From: Caenorhabditis remanei
Lineage: Eukaryota > Nematoda > Chromadorea > Rhabditida > Rhabditidae
NCBI RefSeq assembly: GCF_010183535.1
Contig: NC_071333.1
Span: 18,164,587 to 18,228,586 of the forward strand
Direction of reading: 5' to 3'
DNA: 64,000 nucleotides
Each line of letters starts with the position of its first letter. Position 1 is the first letter of the stretch. A model generated the notes under the pieces. That model did not search any database and had not been told where the DNA came from. It was given only the letters and a program-made list of their open reading frames with translations. Positions 50,950-62,155 of the stretch are shown here, piece by piece. The position numbers and the translations under genes are program-made.

Positions 50950-53550
50950 CAACACATTAATCATATCAACTGGAGCAAAACTTCTGGTCAGACAGGTATA
51001 GATGCCAGCGTTTGCCGCTCATTTACAGTGAAATTGTTAGTTGAACCCACCTTTCCCCATAAACAACTTTGATCATTTTCTCTGTTTTCTACTTTTATCA
51101 CTACCCAGCTTGATTATTTTTTAATACAGTGCGCGTCATAAAGATAGGACACCCCCTAAAATTTGACGTTCTGAAAAATCCTGAATATTTATCAAAAATC
51201 GGTGAGTGCAGTTCGATTCAGCGACCCTGAAAACCCTCGACGACAACCAACCGTTTGGATTGAGCAACTTGGAGTAGCTATGTGCTCAAAAGTGACTTTT
51301 GAGGCCGCGTCATTAAGATAGGACACCCCCAAAAAGCAGCACTTTTCGACTCTTTTTCCTAAAATATGTGGAATTTTTGATCGGAAATTGCTCAAAGTGC
51401 TTTAATTAGTCCTATTTTGAATGTTTTCACAAAAAATAATCCTAGAAAACTTGTTCGAAAAAACTCGAAAAATGCGATTTTCTAATTTTCCATTAATTTT
51501 TCACTTTTTTTCGAAGTTTATAATGAAAAGTAATATAAATCACTTTCAAGGCATTCATTGATGAAACTCAAAAAAGTAAAAAATCACTAAAAAGTCGGAA
51601 TAATTTTCGGTAAAACATTTAAAATAGGACTAATTATAGCATTTTAAACAATTTCCGATAAAAATTCCACATATTCTAGAAAAAAGAGTCAAAAAGTACT
51701 GCTTTTTGAAGGTGTCCTATCTTTATGACGCGGCCTTAAAAGTGACTTTGGAACCCAGAGCTGCTCAAAGTTGCTCAATGCAAACGATCAATTGTTTCCA
51801 AGGGTTTTCAGGGTCGCTGAATCGAACTGCACTCACCGATTTTTGATAACTATTCAGGATTTTTCAGAACGTCAAATTTTAGGGGGTGTCCTATCTTTAT
51901 GACGAGCACTGTAGTATCTCCTTTCCTCCAATGAGTTTGATTGTTCAACACCAATTTTATCAATGCAATAAACGATTTTCTACATTTCTATATTGTTTAA
52001 GAATTTTGATTAAGAGAGTTCTTGTCTTTGTTGCTCATTTTGCCAAGACTAAGGAGTGGACCATTGTGTTTGTTGAAGGGCCCTCCATCGGACCGTCTTT
52101 CCTCGCTTTTTGTTGGACTGAGGGCCTCTGTCGTGGGTTGCCTGGCTATGATCGACAAGCAGGTCTACAAGAAGATGGTTTGTTCAAAATAAGAAAGTGT
52201 AGAGGCGCAGAGAGTTAGACAACTGTGGCCTTCCTTCTCCTTCTTTTCTTGCTCGCTTACTAAACACACGTTTGTCCGCTTTTCATAGCCCAACCAGGGT
52301 TTTTTTTATTTTGTGTAAGTCATTCGGGTTCATCTTGTGTTCAATTGTTTAGAAAATTTTTTTTCGACAAAATAGGATCCTCTTTCCCCTTGCTTCTCTC
52401 TCGCTAAACACGCGTTCATCCGTTTTTCATAGCCCATAAAACTGGAACCAAATTTTTGGCCAGACTGGAATGAATGCCACTTGCGCTACAAGGTTGCTAG
52501 TACTTTACACTGAAAGAGATAATTGAAGCTCCCTTCCCCATAGACAACGTCAATCTTTTGGTGCGATATACGATTTCATACATTCCTTGTTTCAACTATT
52601 CGATTTTTATTTCTTCCTACGTTCCAACACTTCTTGCAAAACTTGGATAAAATGTCGTTGCATTGAGACCATTCGTTTGTTTTGTAGCCGTGGGGTGTCC
52701 CCAGCTCAATGACGTCTCCGCAACCGACCGTCAGTTCGATCAGCGAAAAAAGGCTAGAGCAGAGACAAGCAGGGCCACAAGGTGATGGTCCGTGCACAAA
52801 AAGAAAGTACAGAGACGCAGAAAATTAGACTGTGTCCTCTCTTCTCCTCCTTTCCCCGCTCGCTTGCATCACACGTGTTAGTCCGTTCTTCTGAGCCTAA
52901 TCAGGGGTTTTCTCTGTTTTGTTTAATTGATTCGAAGTTATCTTGTATACAATTTCTTGACTAATTTTTTCCATGGAGTAGGCTCCTTTTTCTCTTCCTC
53001 TCCTCGCTTAACACGCGCTCATCCGTTATTCGTAGCTTAACCAGCGATTTTTTCTATTTCCTTCAGTCAATTCGGATTCATCGGATTTATCTTGCATATT
53101 GTTTCTTGACTAATTTTTTTTATATGAAGTGGGTAATGTTCAGAGTCCTTAAGATTTCCAAATAGTCTTTGTCTTTGTTGCTCAACTCGCCAATAATGAT
53201 GAATAGGCGATCGTGTTTGTTGAGGACCTTCCTGCCTCGGAACGTCCTTCCACGTTCTTTTTGACAGAGTCTGAGCGGCAAAAAGCGAGAGTAGAGGGAG
53301 AAGGGGCACTAGGTGAGAGTTTTGTGTAGGCAACAACGCAGACAATCAGAAAACTCTGTTCTCTCTTCTCTCTTGTTACGTCGCGGATGCCATTCGTTTT
53401 TTAAATGTTGATTTTGGTTCTGTGCACACGTGTGTTTAATCGTTTTTTGTAGCCTTAGCAGGTTATTTTCTCTTTAACATTACGCTTGTTAAATTCGTTA
53501 ATATCTCATGTTCGCTTACTTACCATGAAGTTGACAAAAACCGTTTGTTT
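50950..53550 (+). repeat. Degenerate tandem copies of a 5'-flanking module upstream of paralog A
   Basis: Diverged copies of one module recur. A pyrimidine block with CGCTTAACACGCG-like words plus CATCCGTTTTTCATAGCC occurs at 52250, 52395, 52850, 52995 and 53400. A purine block, AAGAAAGT.(A/G)AGAGACGCAGA then TTAGAC, occurs at 52190, 52800 and 53325. A segment, TTCTGGTCAGAC..CCTTTCCCCATA, occurs near 50980 and 52440. Similar but weaker blocks precede paralogs B (56620-56900) and C (61790-62000). This suggests serial duplication of promoter plus 5' exon regions without the coding exons. Confidence 0.6.
51127..51911. mobile_element. 785-bp palindromic Tc1/mariner-like non-autonomous element
   Basis: It is flanked by TA on both sides (51125-51126, 51912-51913), with ends CAGTGC..GCACTG. 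The arms GTCATAAAGATAGGACACCC and TTGACGTTCTGAAAAATCCT and about 120 bp beyond are mirrored at the right end (..GGGTGTCCTATCTTTATGAC). An internal copy of the same terminal words occurs at 51306-51335 and 51709-51735, giving nested inverted repeats. No transposase frame is seen. It interrupts the duplicated flank upstream of paralog A. Confidence 0.8.
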
Positions 53551-53555
53551 TCCAG
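53544..53555 (+). other. 3' splice acceptor before paralog A ATG (trans- or cis-splice)
   Basis: A pyrimidine run ending in TTTTCCAG lies 11 nt upstream of the ATG. The same arrangement occurs before paralogs B and C, so all three mature mRNAs should begin right before the start codon if a spliced leader is used. It supports the chosen start. Confidence 0.5.
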
Positions 53556-53566
53556 GTGAATAAGGA

Positions 53567-55049
53567 ATGGCACATATTATGGGAGTCGGGGGCAGGGATT
53601 TCAGCCCTACTCAAGAACAACCTCCACGAAAAAGGAAAAGAAGAGGCCGTTTAACGGACGCTGAAAAATTGGAAAAAGAAAAGCGTCAAAAAGATATGGA
53701 TAATGGACGTCACGCTGGATATCTATTGACAAACCAAGCTGATTATGAAAGATCTCAAAGAGACTTTTTGATAATGCAGCATGGTGCCCGTGCCGCATTA
53801 AGACCTGATGTGAACGCGATGGATTCGGATGATGAGGAAGGTAAGTCTGAAAAGTGAATGACTATCACAGACTATAAATTTCACGGAATTACATTTTTTT
53901 CAGAACGCTGGTATACTCCTTATAGATTTGAAACTGAGGACATGTTGCCCACCTATGTCAAAAAAGCATATCGAGAACGAGAGTGTGAGTGAAAAAAGAG
54001 TTATATGTCTTATATTACATATTATTTTCAGACGAGTTCTTCTGTTTGATCTGTCAGACCACAATAAAGAACAAAGACTTCTTGGATCACGTTCCGACTT
54101 GCGCTCAAGAAAAAAATGCTCAATTTGAAGATGTTAGTTTAAATATACTTATGAAGAATGGCAACAAGTTGGCTATCAATATGAAAAACCCAAAACACCT
54201 CATAAAAATAAATCTTTGCAGGAAGCTGCTGCAATTGCTTTGTACAAATCCAGTGATCAATATCTCAATCAGGAACTCTCCAAACTGAGAGAAAGAATGG
54301 AATTAGAGTACCTTCACGCATGCCTTAATCCTGAACGTCGCCTGGAAATGGCATGTGGATTATGCGATACGCTGGACGAGCACAAGGCTGGAATGTGCAT
54401 GCATGACTTTCAGAAAACGGCTTTTCGTGTAAGTTTTATTCACAAACTATCTTAAATCATAGTTAATTTTAGATTGAGGCAAATAAAATTGTTCAAAGCG
54501 CAATCAGTGAACTCTTCGATTTCTGGGAATTGAAAAAGCAGAGTGGATTGAATCAGATCTCTGTCAAGTATGCTGAGAAATACGAAAAAGAAAAAGCTCT
54601 CTCTGCAGAACAAGCAGTAAGTTATTTTCAAATTCAGCGTTTTTTTTGAAAGCCGAAACGAACATTACTAGAATCTCGAAAATGGATCTGAAACGGAGAA
54701 TGATGAAGAAACACCAGAAGATTTTGCGAAAAGGTATATACGAGAGAGGATTGACAAGTTGAAAGCTGAAAATCATTCCTTCAAGCGAGGCCACTTTGAG
54801 GGAGCGATTGATAAACATTATTGGAGGATGCGAAAATACATAAGAATTCATATAAGTAGCAATCGGCTGAGATTCATCCTACAATTCCGGAAAAAGAACA
54901 ATTTGGATCGTATTAGCGAAGATAGAGATCAGTACTTTAACCGAATAACTCCTGCAAAACAAGTTGACAATCGTTATTCTGGAAGATATCCTCCTTCAAG
55001 ATTTATGAGATTCTATACACATAGTCCAACCCCCGAATTAATTGTATAA
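53567..55049 (+). CDS. Zinc-motif paralog A (tandem family of unknown function), 394 aa
   Basis: Six exons: 53567-53840, 53904-53984, 54032-54132, 54222-54428, 54473-54616 and 54672-55049. The N-terminal exon has a strong basic patch (PRKRKRRGR, about residues 20-28) that looks like a nuclear localisation signal. Motif 1 at about 123-142 is C-x2-C-x11-H-x3-C (CLICQTTIKNKDFLDHVPTC). Motif 2 at about 197-211 is C-x2-C-x5-H-x4-C (CGLCDTLDEHKAGMC). Charged helical or coiled-coil-like sequence follows to a basic C-terminus. An acceptor (TTTTCCAG) ends 11 nt before the ATG. Exon lengths 3-5 (101, 207, 144) are identical in the paralog at 57092. The family is not recognised; a nuclear, nucleic-acid or protein-binding role is only inferred from the zinc motifs and basic patch. 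Confidence 0.85.
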
Positions 55050-55292
55050 TAACCTTTGTTCCCCTAAGTTGGTTTATATTGTGCCTTTCAATGTTTTAAT
55101 TGCGTCGATCATGTCATTACCGTCTTGTTCTCTTCTCGTCATTAAGTTTTGCTTTTTTCCTTATTTTTATTGTTATCCAAGTTACTTGAGTGTTATTATT
55201 CATCTTTTAATTAAACTATTCAACAATTTTTGTTTAATTTCCTATTTTTGACTTGAATTGTATCTCACCTTTTTCACTCTTTGCCCTATTGT

Positions 55293-55302
55293 CCCCCCCC
55301 CC
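55293..55302 (+). repeat. Uninterrupted run of 10 C
   Basis: A poly-C tract (poly-G on the minus strand) lies 250 bp downstream of paralog A, in the presumed 3' flank. Confidence 0.9.
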
Positions 55303-55599
55303 GAGTTTCAAAATTTACTTGCCATTTTAAATCTAACCATTTCGGTTATTTTGGCTCATCTGAGATATCTCTTGACAAGTATTTTTTCGTTTTTAATGTT
55401 TGATGTCATTCTCTATTATAGTTTATTGTGTTGCTGTTTTCTTTTCTCTTCTCTGATAACCTGGCTCATCTATGAACACAATTTCTGTTTTGCATCTGAT
55501 TAATATATAAATGTGTTGTAACTGTTGAAAAAATAGTATTTTATATTGGACAAAAAAGTTTAAAACTTTTCGAGAGTATCTCACCCGCGAATTATACAG

Positions 55600-55918
55600 T
55601 TCAAAATCTGATCTCGATTTTTGTAATTGACAGCTTTTCTGTAAAAACGTGCCCTATAGAGTTATGATCATTTTAAGACGGGAGCTCAAAAATCGCACTA
55701 TTTTGCACTAAAATTGGGCAATTCGAGGGAGAAATTTCTTTTTCGATACGTAATTTGCTAGAGAGTGATCGTACAAAAAAGTTGTCAACTACAAAAATGA
55801 AGCTCCCCTTTTGATCTGTATAATTCATTAAAAATCTATTATTAACATGACACACTTTCAAAATTGGACAATTTCAACTGAAATCAGTCGCATTTTACAT
55901 CCTTTTGACCGGTACTGT
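55600..55918. repeat. Palindromic element, family P copy, left arm damaged
   Basis: Shared internal words (ATTTTGCACTAAAATTGGGC, GTTGTCAACTACAAAAATGA) and the right end ACCGGTACTGT mark a family P copy just downstream of paralog A. The outer left arm has diverged. Confidence 0.75.
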
Positions 55919-57077
55919 AAGGTTGACTGAAAAAGTTTTTCCTTTGCGATATTCATTTAGAACGCTGACTTTTATTAGGGACTTTGAAGTAAATTACAGT
56001 TGTCTTCTTCCTAAAAGTGATTCTCCTACCCATTTTTGTGTTTATCGCTATTATCCCAACCCGGCTACTCTTTTTTTAAGCACATTCCCTTTCTATACTC
56101 ATAGAGCGCGTGAGCTCACGTCGAATCGATTGACAGTCGGGGCCCAAAAGGAGTCGAGAAGTTTTGTTGACATGTTCCCATAGCAACCATAAACACACGT
56201 TCATATTCTGCCGTCGAACAGAGATTAGGAGAACGTTGGCTCATAAGGAGAGAGTATTTATCAATGACTACATCTATTGATTATAGTTTTTAGTTTCTGT
56301 TAAATTGTCGGATTCCGTTTTGAGAAAATTTTTTTTGTTTTCCCCTAATCGTTTTCTGCAACAACAAAAAACTTTTCATTCAGATTTTGAAAGAATTAAA
56401 AAATAGGATAACTATCTTTAGTTCCTAAAATTTCCATATTTCAATTTATCGCCTAACTGGCCTCTTCACAATAATGTGAAAAAAAAAACTTATTCTGAAA
56501 TAGGTGAATTCCCTTTTCCCATATTCTCCTTTTTTTTTAACCCGTTCTTTTCATGAAACAGGCGATTTTCTCTGTTCTTTCAATACATCTCATCCAAAGG
56601 TCGTTCTCTCTTATCGTTCTCTCTTCTTTAGCACGTTGGCACTCTGTATATGTTGACGGCCCCGGCATTATATCAACATTACCCCTGCCTCTGGCAGCGA
56701 GTGTCCGCTGCCGCGCTGGCCAAGCTCAGATCAATAAGCGACGAAAGGCGAGAGTCGAGAGAAACGGGGTTCGTTGGAGAGAGTGCGTTCGAAGGAAAAT
56801 GGAAAAGGAGACGCGCAGACGGTCACAGAGGTGTTTTGTTCCTTCTCCACTTTTTTCTCTCTCTCTCTCTCTAGCTCGCTGTTTCACTCTTCTATCCCTC
56901 GGTGTTTGTTCTCCCGACTATTGCCGTTCGTTTTTTTGGGAACTTCTTTTCTCTTTTTAATCAAAATATCTCCCTGATTGAATGGAAATTGTTCTGAGTT
57001 GTTAGTAATTCTCATATCCAATTGTTGTGCTTACTTTGCTTGTCACCGTTAAAATTTTATTAAGTTGACTAAAAATT

Positions 57078-57087
57078 GCTTTTCTAG
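57078..57087 (+). other. 3' splice acceptor before paralog B ATG
   Basis: GCTTTTCTAG ends 4 nt before the ATG at 57092. No in-frame upstream ATG follows it, which fixes the start codon. Whether a spliced leader or an upstream exon is joined cannot be told from sequence. Confidence 0.5.
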
Positions 57088-57091
57088 GAAA

Positions 57092-59036
57092 ATGTATCAC
57101 ATTGGTGATGGAGATGCACCCAGACTGGATATCGAGAATCAATTTGAAGGAGGAATAGGGATGGAGTTCTTACCGGCGGAGATGATACAGATCATTGTTG
57201 GCCCAAACCAACCCAACGAACGACACAGATTCTTGCGTCCAGAAATAAGACCAGAACAAATCGATGACGTTTATCAACCTGTAATGCACAGACCAGAGGC
57301 AAACTATCATATAGCACTTCACCAAAATGAACCACAAGACTTCGTGATCGGAGAACGACCACTAGACGCTCGAGAACGGCGTGCGCTTATACGTGAGCGT
57401 CGAGCAGCACGTGCGGCAAGACAACAAGAAAGACAACAAGAAGGACAACAGGAAGAACATGAACATCAAGAAGCCCAGCAGGAAGATCCGGTAGCTCATG
57501 ATGTTCCATTAGGTTTTAGAGTTCCAGTACCTCGAGCAGTGAATGAAAACCGAATGTTGAACATGCAGCTCCAATTGAGGCAAATAGATCAACTTCTTGA
57601 AAATCGTGCATCGGATTCGGAAGAAGAAGAAGGTGTGTCTTAGGCTTTTAGGAATAGCTACAAAAATTCACGAAATTATATTCACTTTTTCAGAGAGACG
57701 TCTTGTTTCACGTCATGAAAGTGTTGATCTGATGCCTGTTTTTGTCAGAAGAGCTTATCGAAACCGAGCAAGTGAGTTGGACGAAAGAAGTTGTTTTTGT
57801 TATATACTGATTTTTTTCAGAGCAGTTTCAATGTCCTATCTGCCATGGAACCATTGAGAATAAGAATTACATGGAACATCTCTCGCCTTGCGCTGAAGAG
57901 AAGAATGCCAGCTATGAAGAAGTGAGTTTGAATATGAGTATAATAACAGGAAGGGTAAACGTAAGGTCGCGGAAGCGCGCTTCGTCGCAGAACGGTTGGC
58001 ATGGTACCAAAAAGACTTGGATGGGTTCCAAATTCAAATTTCACATTTATTTGTCGTATTTCTCAATATAAACCATAAATCGCAACGCGCACGCAACGCT
58101 ACTCAGAAAATTTCAAATCTGTGACCTTACGGATCGCATCCTTGTGCAACGCTATGAACTGTTTCAAAACTTCAAAAACTCCTGCTAACAATTTGGCTAC
58201 CAATTATAGTATTCAAAACTCTCTATAAATGTGAAATTCTTTCAGAAAGAAAAAGCAGAGTGTATGTTCAAATTTAGTGATTACTATTTCATGGAGAGGA
58301 TCTATGCTCTCAGAGAGAGGCTGGAACTAGAGTACCTAGACGCGACGCTGGATCCAAATCGTCGCGTTCAGATGGCATGCGAACTATGCGCCACATTAGA
58401 AGAACACAAGAACGGAAAATGCATGAATGATAATCAGGAAGCCGCCTTTAAAGTGAGTTTCCTCTATACTCTGTCTTGAATCATCATTTTAATTTCAGAG
58501 CGCAGCTAATCAAATTGTGCAACAGGCGATAAGCAATTGTCTCGACTTTTTCGAATACAAAAAACAAATCGAACTCCAAATGATTACGGATGAATATACT
58601 GAAGAACGAGCGAAACTTGACATCATCTTGACTGAGCAGAAAGTAAGCTTTTTAGAATTCAACATATATTGTTTAACGCAATTTTTTGTAGGATAAAGCG
58701 TTTGCTGATGAAATGGTGAAAAACGTCGTGAGAGGCGAAAGTTTTGCGAAGGACAGAGTTATTTTCAACATGAATGAAAGAAAGCTGGAATTTTCTCGCT
58801 CAAAGCAGAGATTCTATATGATTATGGTTGAAAAACAAACGACACGTATAGTGAAATATATCACAAAAACAAAGGGGATGGATTTGCTGCGCACGATTTT
58901 GGAATATCGAGTGGAGAACAACATGGAAGAGTTGACCGAGCCAAGGGATTCGAATTTCAACAAAACCAGACAAAGAGGACTAGGATTCCACCGCAGACCG
59001 AGATTTCGTCAACCTGGTAGATTCCTTCCAGTCTAG
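57092..59036 (+). CDS. Zinc-motif paralog B (tandem family of unknown function), 471 aa
   Basis: Six exons: 57092-57632, 57694-57771, 57821-57921, 58246-58452, 58499-58642 and 58692-59036. The long first exon is unlike that of paralog A: acidic/hydrophobic at first, then a Glu/Gln/Arg-rich stretch around residues 105-145 (many RQQERQQ-type units) suited to a coiled coil, ending in a Ser/Glu block. Motif 1 is at 211-230 (CPICHGTIENKNYMEHLSPC) and motif 2 at 285-299 (CELCATLEEHKNGKC), at the same residue numbers as in paralog C. The last exon is Lys/Arg-rich with a Gly/Arg/Pro end. A TTTTCTAG acceptor ends 4 nt before the ATG. Intron 3 (57922-58245, 324 bp) is longer than in the other copies. 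Function unknown. Confidence 0.85.
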
Positions 59037-62000
59037 TTCTTCTACCCATCTATAACATGCCGTCACACAGATGAAGCTATCCATGGTTCCCTTGAATTTG
59101 AATAACGTCTATATATTTTAATCCTATGTCCCGTTCTGTGGTATAGTACCACTGTACAATGTCATTTTTGTCTCTTTCTTATTTTCTATCTTTTTTCCGT
59201 CTTCTGTATGTATTTCATTATTATTTGCAGTGTCTTCAAATTTTTGTGTCTGGTTTTTTCGTTTTTGAACACAATTTTTCTCTCTTTTCTATCTATCCTA
59301 TTCTTTTTTCCCCGTTTTTTCCCATGTGTCCTATCAGGTACCTGTCTTCACATTTCTTTCCCAAATCCGTTGTACTGTTCAACTATCCAATGTTCTTCTT
59401 GTACTTCTCGGTGTCTCGGTTTTAAAAATTGTTGATTCTGCCGGAACATGCCACATTGAGAGTTTATCGGCTATCGATTCAATCAAAATTTATTTTTTCT
59501 TTCTTCTATGTAGTTACAGTATGCCCTCTACTTGTCTTTTTGATATTTCCTTGGACATTTTCATTCAATTTTTTTAAAATTCCAGATGATAGCGATTGTA
59601 TGTTTTTGTAGTGGCAATGATGTCCTCTTTGTTCCCTCTTTTCTATTTGTATTGATCACTTTTTGCAAAATTGGGTGCATTCTTCAACTTTCGTTCAAAA
59701 ATATTAAATCTGACAGGATGAAATGCCACTAATTTTAAATTTTGTACCCATTCCTAAATTTGCATAATTTTTCCCTTTCCCATTTTTTCGGCAATCAGTC
59801 CATCTAGTTTGATTCAGGTAGAGCTTTCCTTCAATTCCCAATTTCTCCTTTCCTTTATCTTCCGTCTTGCGTAACACTTGATAAATGAACTTTTTCCTGC
59901 TTCCTGACTTCTTTTCTTTGTTTTCAATTACAAGTGGATGTTAATTTCCACTTTTCATTCCTATTTTTCAACATGTGGAAAAAATTGGCGCCATTTTCTA
60001 TTCAATCAAATACAAAAACAGGATGGATCAGTTTCTCCAACTCCATCAGAACCATTCACGCAAAATGGGGAAATACATCACTGCGATCAAAAAGGCGCGT
60101 CATAGAGTTCTGAGCATCATTATCGAGTTTAGAAAGACTAACAACATGGATGGAACTGATAATTCGTATCGTGAACGTCAACCAATAGCTGACTATACGG
60201 CTCATATCCTTCGGTAGTGTTCCCCATTTTTCAATCTCATTCTGACATAGGTATTTCATATCCAGTTTAAGATCATTTCTTTCTGTCTGGTTTCTAATTT
60301 GTTTTCATTTCAACCGTTATTTTGCTCATTTAATATGGTTTCATATTAAATTTAATACCCTGACCAACGGTTTCCCCTTTTTTTTGCACGTGCCCTAACG
60401 CGTATCTTTTCTGACATTTCTCATACAATCCGTGTTGCACATTCTTTCCAATTCATGTTCTTGCTGTTTTCTCTTCATTTCAGTTTTGCCATTTGCTAAT
60501 TACAGACTTTTCTCAATGATTGGACTCTGAAAATTAATAGTCCGAGGCCCAGTTGCACTTCTGTCATCTTTTTTTATACATTACCATTCGTCGTTTTCAT
60601 TGCCAGCTATCCCATTTATCCGCAGTTTTTTTGCTTTTGTACTTCAACTGTATAGATAACTACAAAAAGGTTCTACTTGGCTTTCTCAAAAAAATTATTA
60701 TTGTTTTCAATCAATTTCCAAAATATGTTAAAAATTACATTCTTGTTGTGAGTACTTATGGGGGAATATCAGAATTATCAGTTGTTTCGCCAGGCAAGAA
60801 TATAATATTTGGTTTATTAGTAGTGATAAAGAGGTTGCTAATTCCTCTATACTTTTGCTACCCAATTTTGGACGGTTAATGCGTTTAAAAACATTTATCT
60901 CGAATTATCTTCAAACAAATCGTCAGTCACCTCCGGTTTTTAACGTATAACCAAATTTATAGGTTCTTCAAAAGTTTCGTTTGCAAGGACTTCCCTTGTT
61001 AGATTTGAAGTTGAATCTGTCTGCACAACTTTCCTTAAGGAATTTCTGCCTATTTAGAGGAAAATTGTGTCTATATTCACCTTACGCAACCACGTTTTCT
61101 GCAGCTTTCCCTTTTCTTATTGATTGCGTTTGTTTACTACAGGCCGACGCCGATGTACACTTTGTTTTTCAAATGTAATCTCACAGCGCATGTCCGCCAA
61201 AATCAGAAGCCTTTTCCATGGCAACCAACTACATATTGAGACCACCAATAACAATTTTTCTTATAATAAGAAGGCAAAAATATTCCGCGGCTTCTATTCA
61301 ACGATTTTATAACGTCTTGTCTGAGTTTTTTTAACAGTGAAGTCATGTCTTGATGATCAATTTTTTATGTCAAATTCCTATATAATCCTTTTCTGTCATG
61401 ATTTCGGTAGTTCACTACGTAAATGATGTAAAACTTCAGTTCGCCTTTGAATTTCCTTTCTAAAGTTTCCACTTGTCATGTCGACTATAATTCTTATCAT
61501 CTTGTTGCACAACCAATTGATCAACAAGTTTGTCTGATAGCATTCTGATAGTAGTCGCACTTTGTTCTACTCATGATTCTTATTAAGTTTAAAAAGACGT
61601 ATTGCAGTTTTTTTCGCTAACCTAAATGCGTCGACGTTATCTTTCTCTCCATTTTGTTCAATCCTCTTCTCCGTCGTCCAATTTTTTTCGCTGCAAGGTT
61701 GGAAGGTATTCGCAGAGACGCACTTCTCAATTCTCTCTTTTTTTTTTTGATATATCGATTCGCATGCAGTATCTAACAAAACATCGTTTCGTGGGCGCCC
61801 CGTGACTGGCATCGACGACACTCGCTCCCCCAACAGCCTCTTCTGCCGTTCTAACCAACACCCCCCAATCAATAGACGAGAAGAGAGAGGGCGCTTTAAG
61901 ACAGGAGAAAGAGGACGCGCCAAGAGTCGCAGAAATTGTTTCGCTTCTTTTCCCTCTCCTCCTTCTCTTTTTTCTCGCTCGGTTGTTGTCTTTGTGGGGT

Positions 62001-62139
62001 TGGTTCAGTCACTACGCTTTCTGCCGACGTGCTCGCAATTTCATTTTCAATGCCAACCTTCCATTTTTCGACTCTTTTTTTCTAAAAATGTTCCATTAGT
62101 TAGCAGTGCTTCTATATGACATTAAGTATTATATACTAA
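59037..62139. other. Intergenic between paralogs B and C
   Basis: T-rich 3' flank of B, the relic last exon at 59975-60217 and its own T-rich 3' flank. An element end (GACTTCCCTTGTTAGA, 60988-61003) and, from 61780, a GC-richer promoter-like stretch with purine then pyrimidine blocks before paralog C follow. Confidence 0.55.
59975..60217 (+). pseudogene. Relic last exon of a fourth zinc-motif paralog
   Basis: An open stretch encodes HHxxKMGKYIxxIKKxRxRVLSIIIEFRKTNNMDG-like sequence (actual: KMGKYITAIKKARHRVLSI, then IIEFRKTNNMDGTDN), colinear with the last exons of paralogs A (MRKYIRIHISSNRLRFILQ.RKKNNLD) and B (RIVKYITKTKGMDLLRTILE.RVENNMEE). It follows a possible acceptor (AAAAACAG at 60021) and ends in TAG at 60217. 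None of the zinc-motif exons could be found in the 900 bp upstream, so this looks like the sole survivor of a deleted gene copy between B and C. It could also be an alternative terminal exon of B, which is less likely across 1 kb. Confidence 0.6.
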
Positions 62140-62149
62140 CTTTTTTCAG
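62140..62149 (+). other. 3' splice acceptor before paralog C ATG
   Basis: CTTTTTTCAG ends 6 nt before the ATG at 62156 (GCAGCCATGG context). Same arrangement as in the two paralogs. Confidence 0.5.
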
Positions 62150-62155
62150 GCAGCC

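Larger units (their letters stand above)
55050..57077. other. Intergenic between paralogs A and B
   Basis: T-rich 3' flank of A with a C10 tract, then a damaged family P element (55600-55918). From about 56560 there is a promoter-like region with pyrimidine and CTCTCTCT tracts resembling the flank modules near 52-53 kb. Confidence 0.55.

Noticed and set aside
56553..56960. 135-residue open frame upstream of paralog B
   Set aside because: Covers the promoter-like purine/pyrimidine modules, whose counterparts near 52-53 kb are not conserved as protein.
61567..61923. 118-residue minus-strand frame upstream of paralog C
   Set aside because: Lies across the promoter-like flank; antisense frames of purine/pyrimidine blocks are expected to be open.
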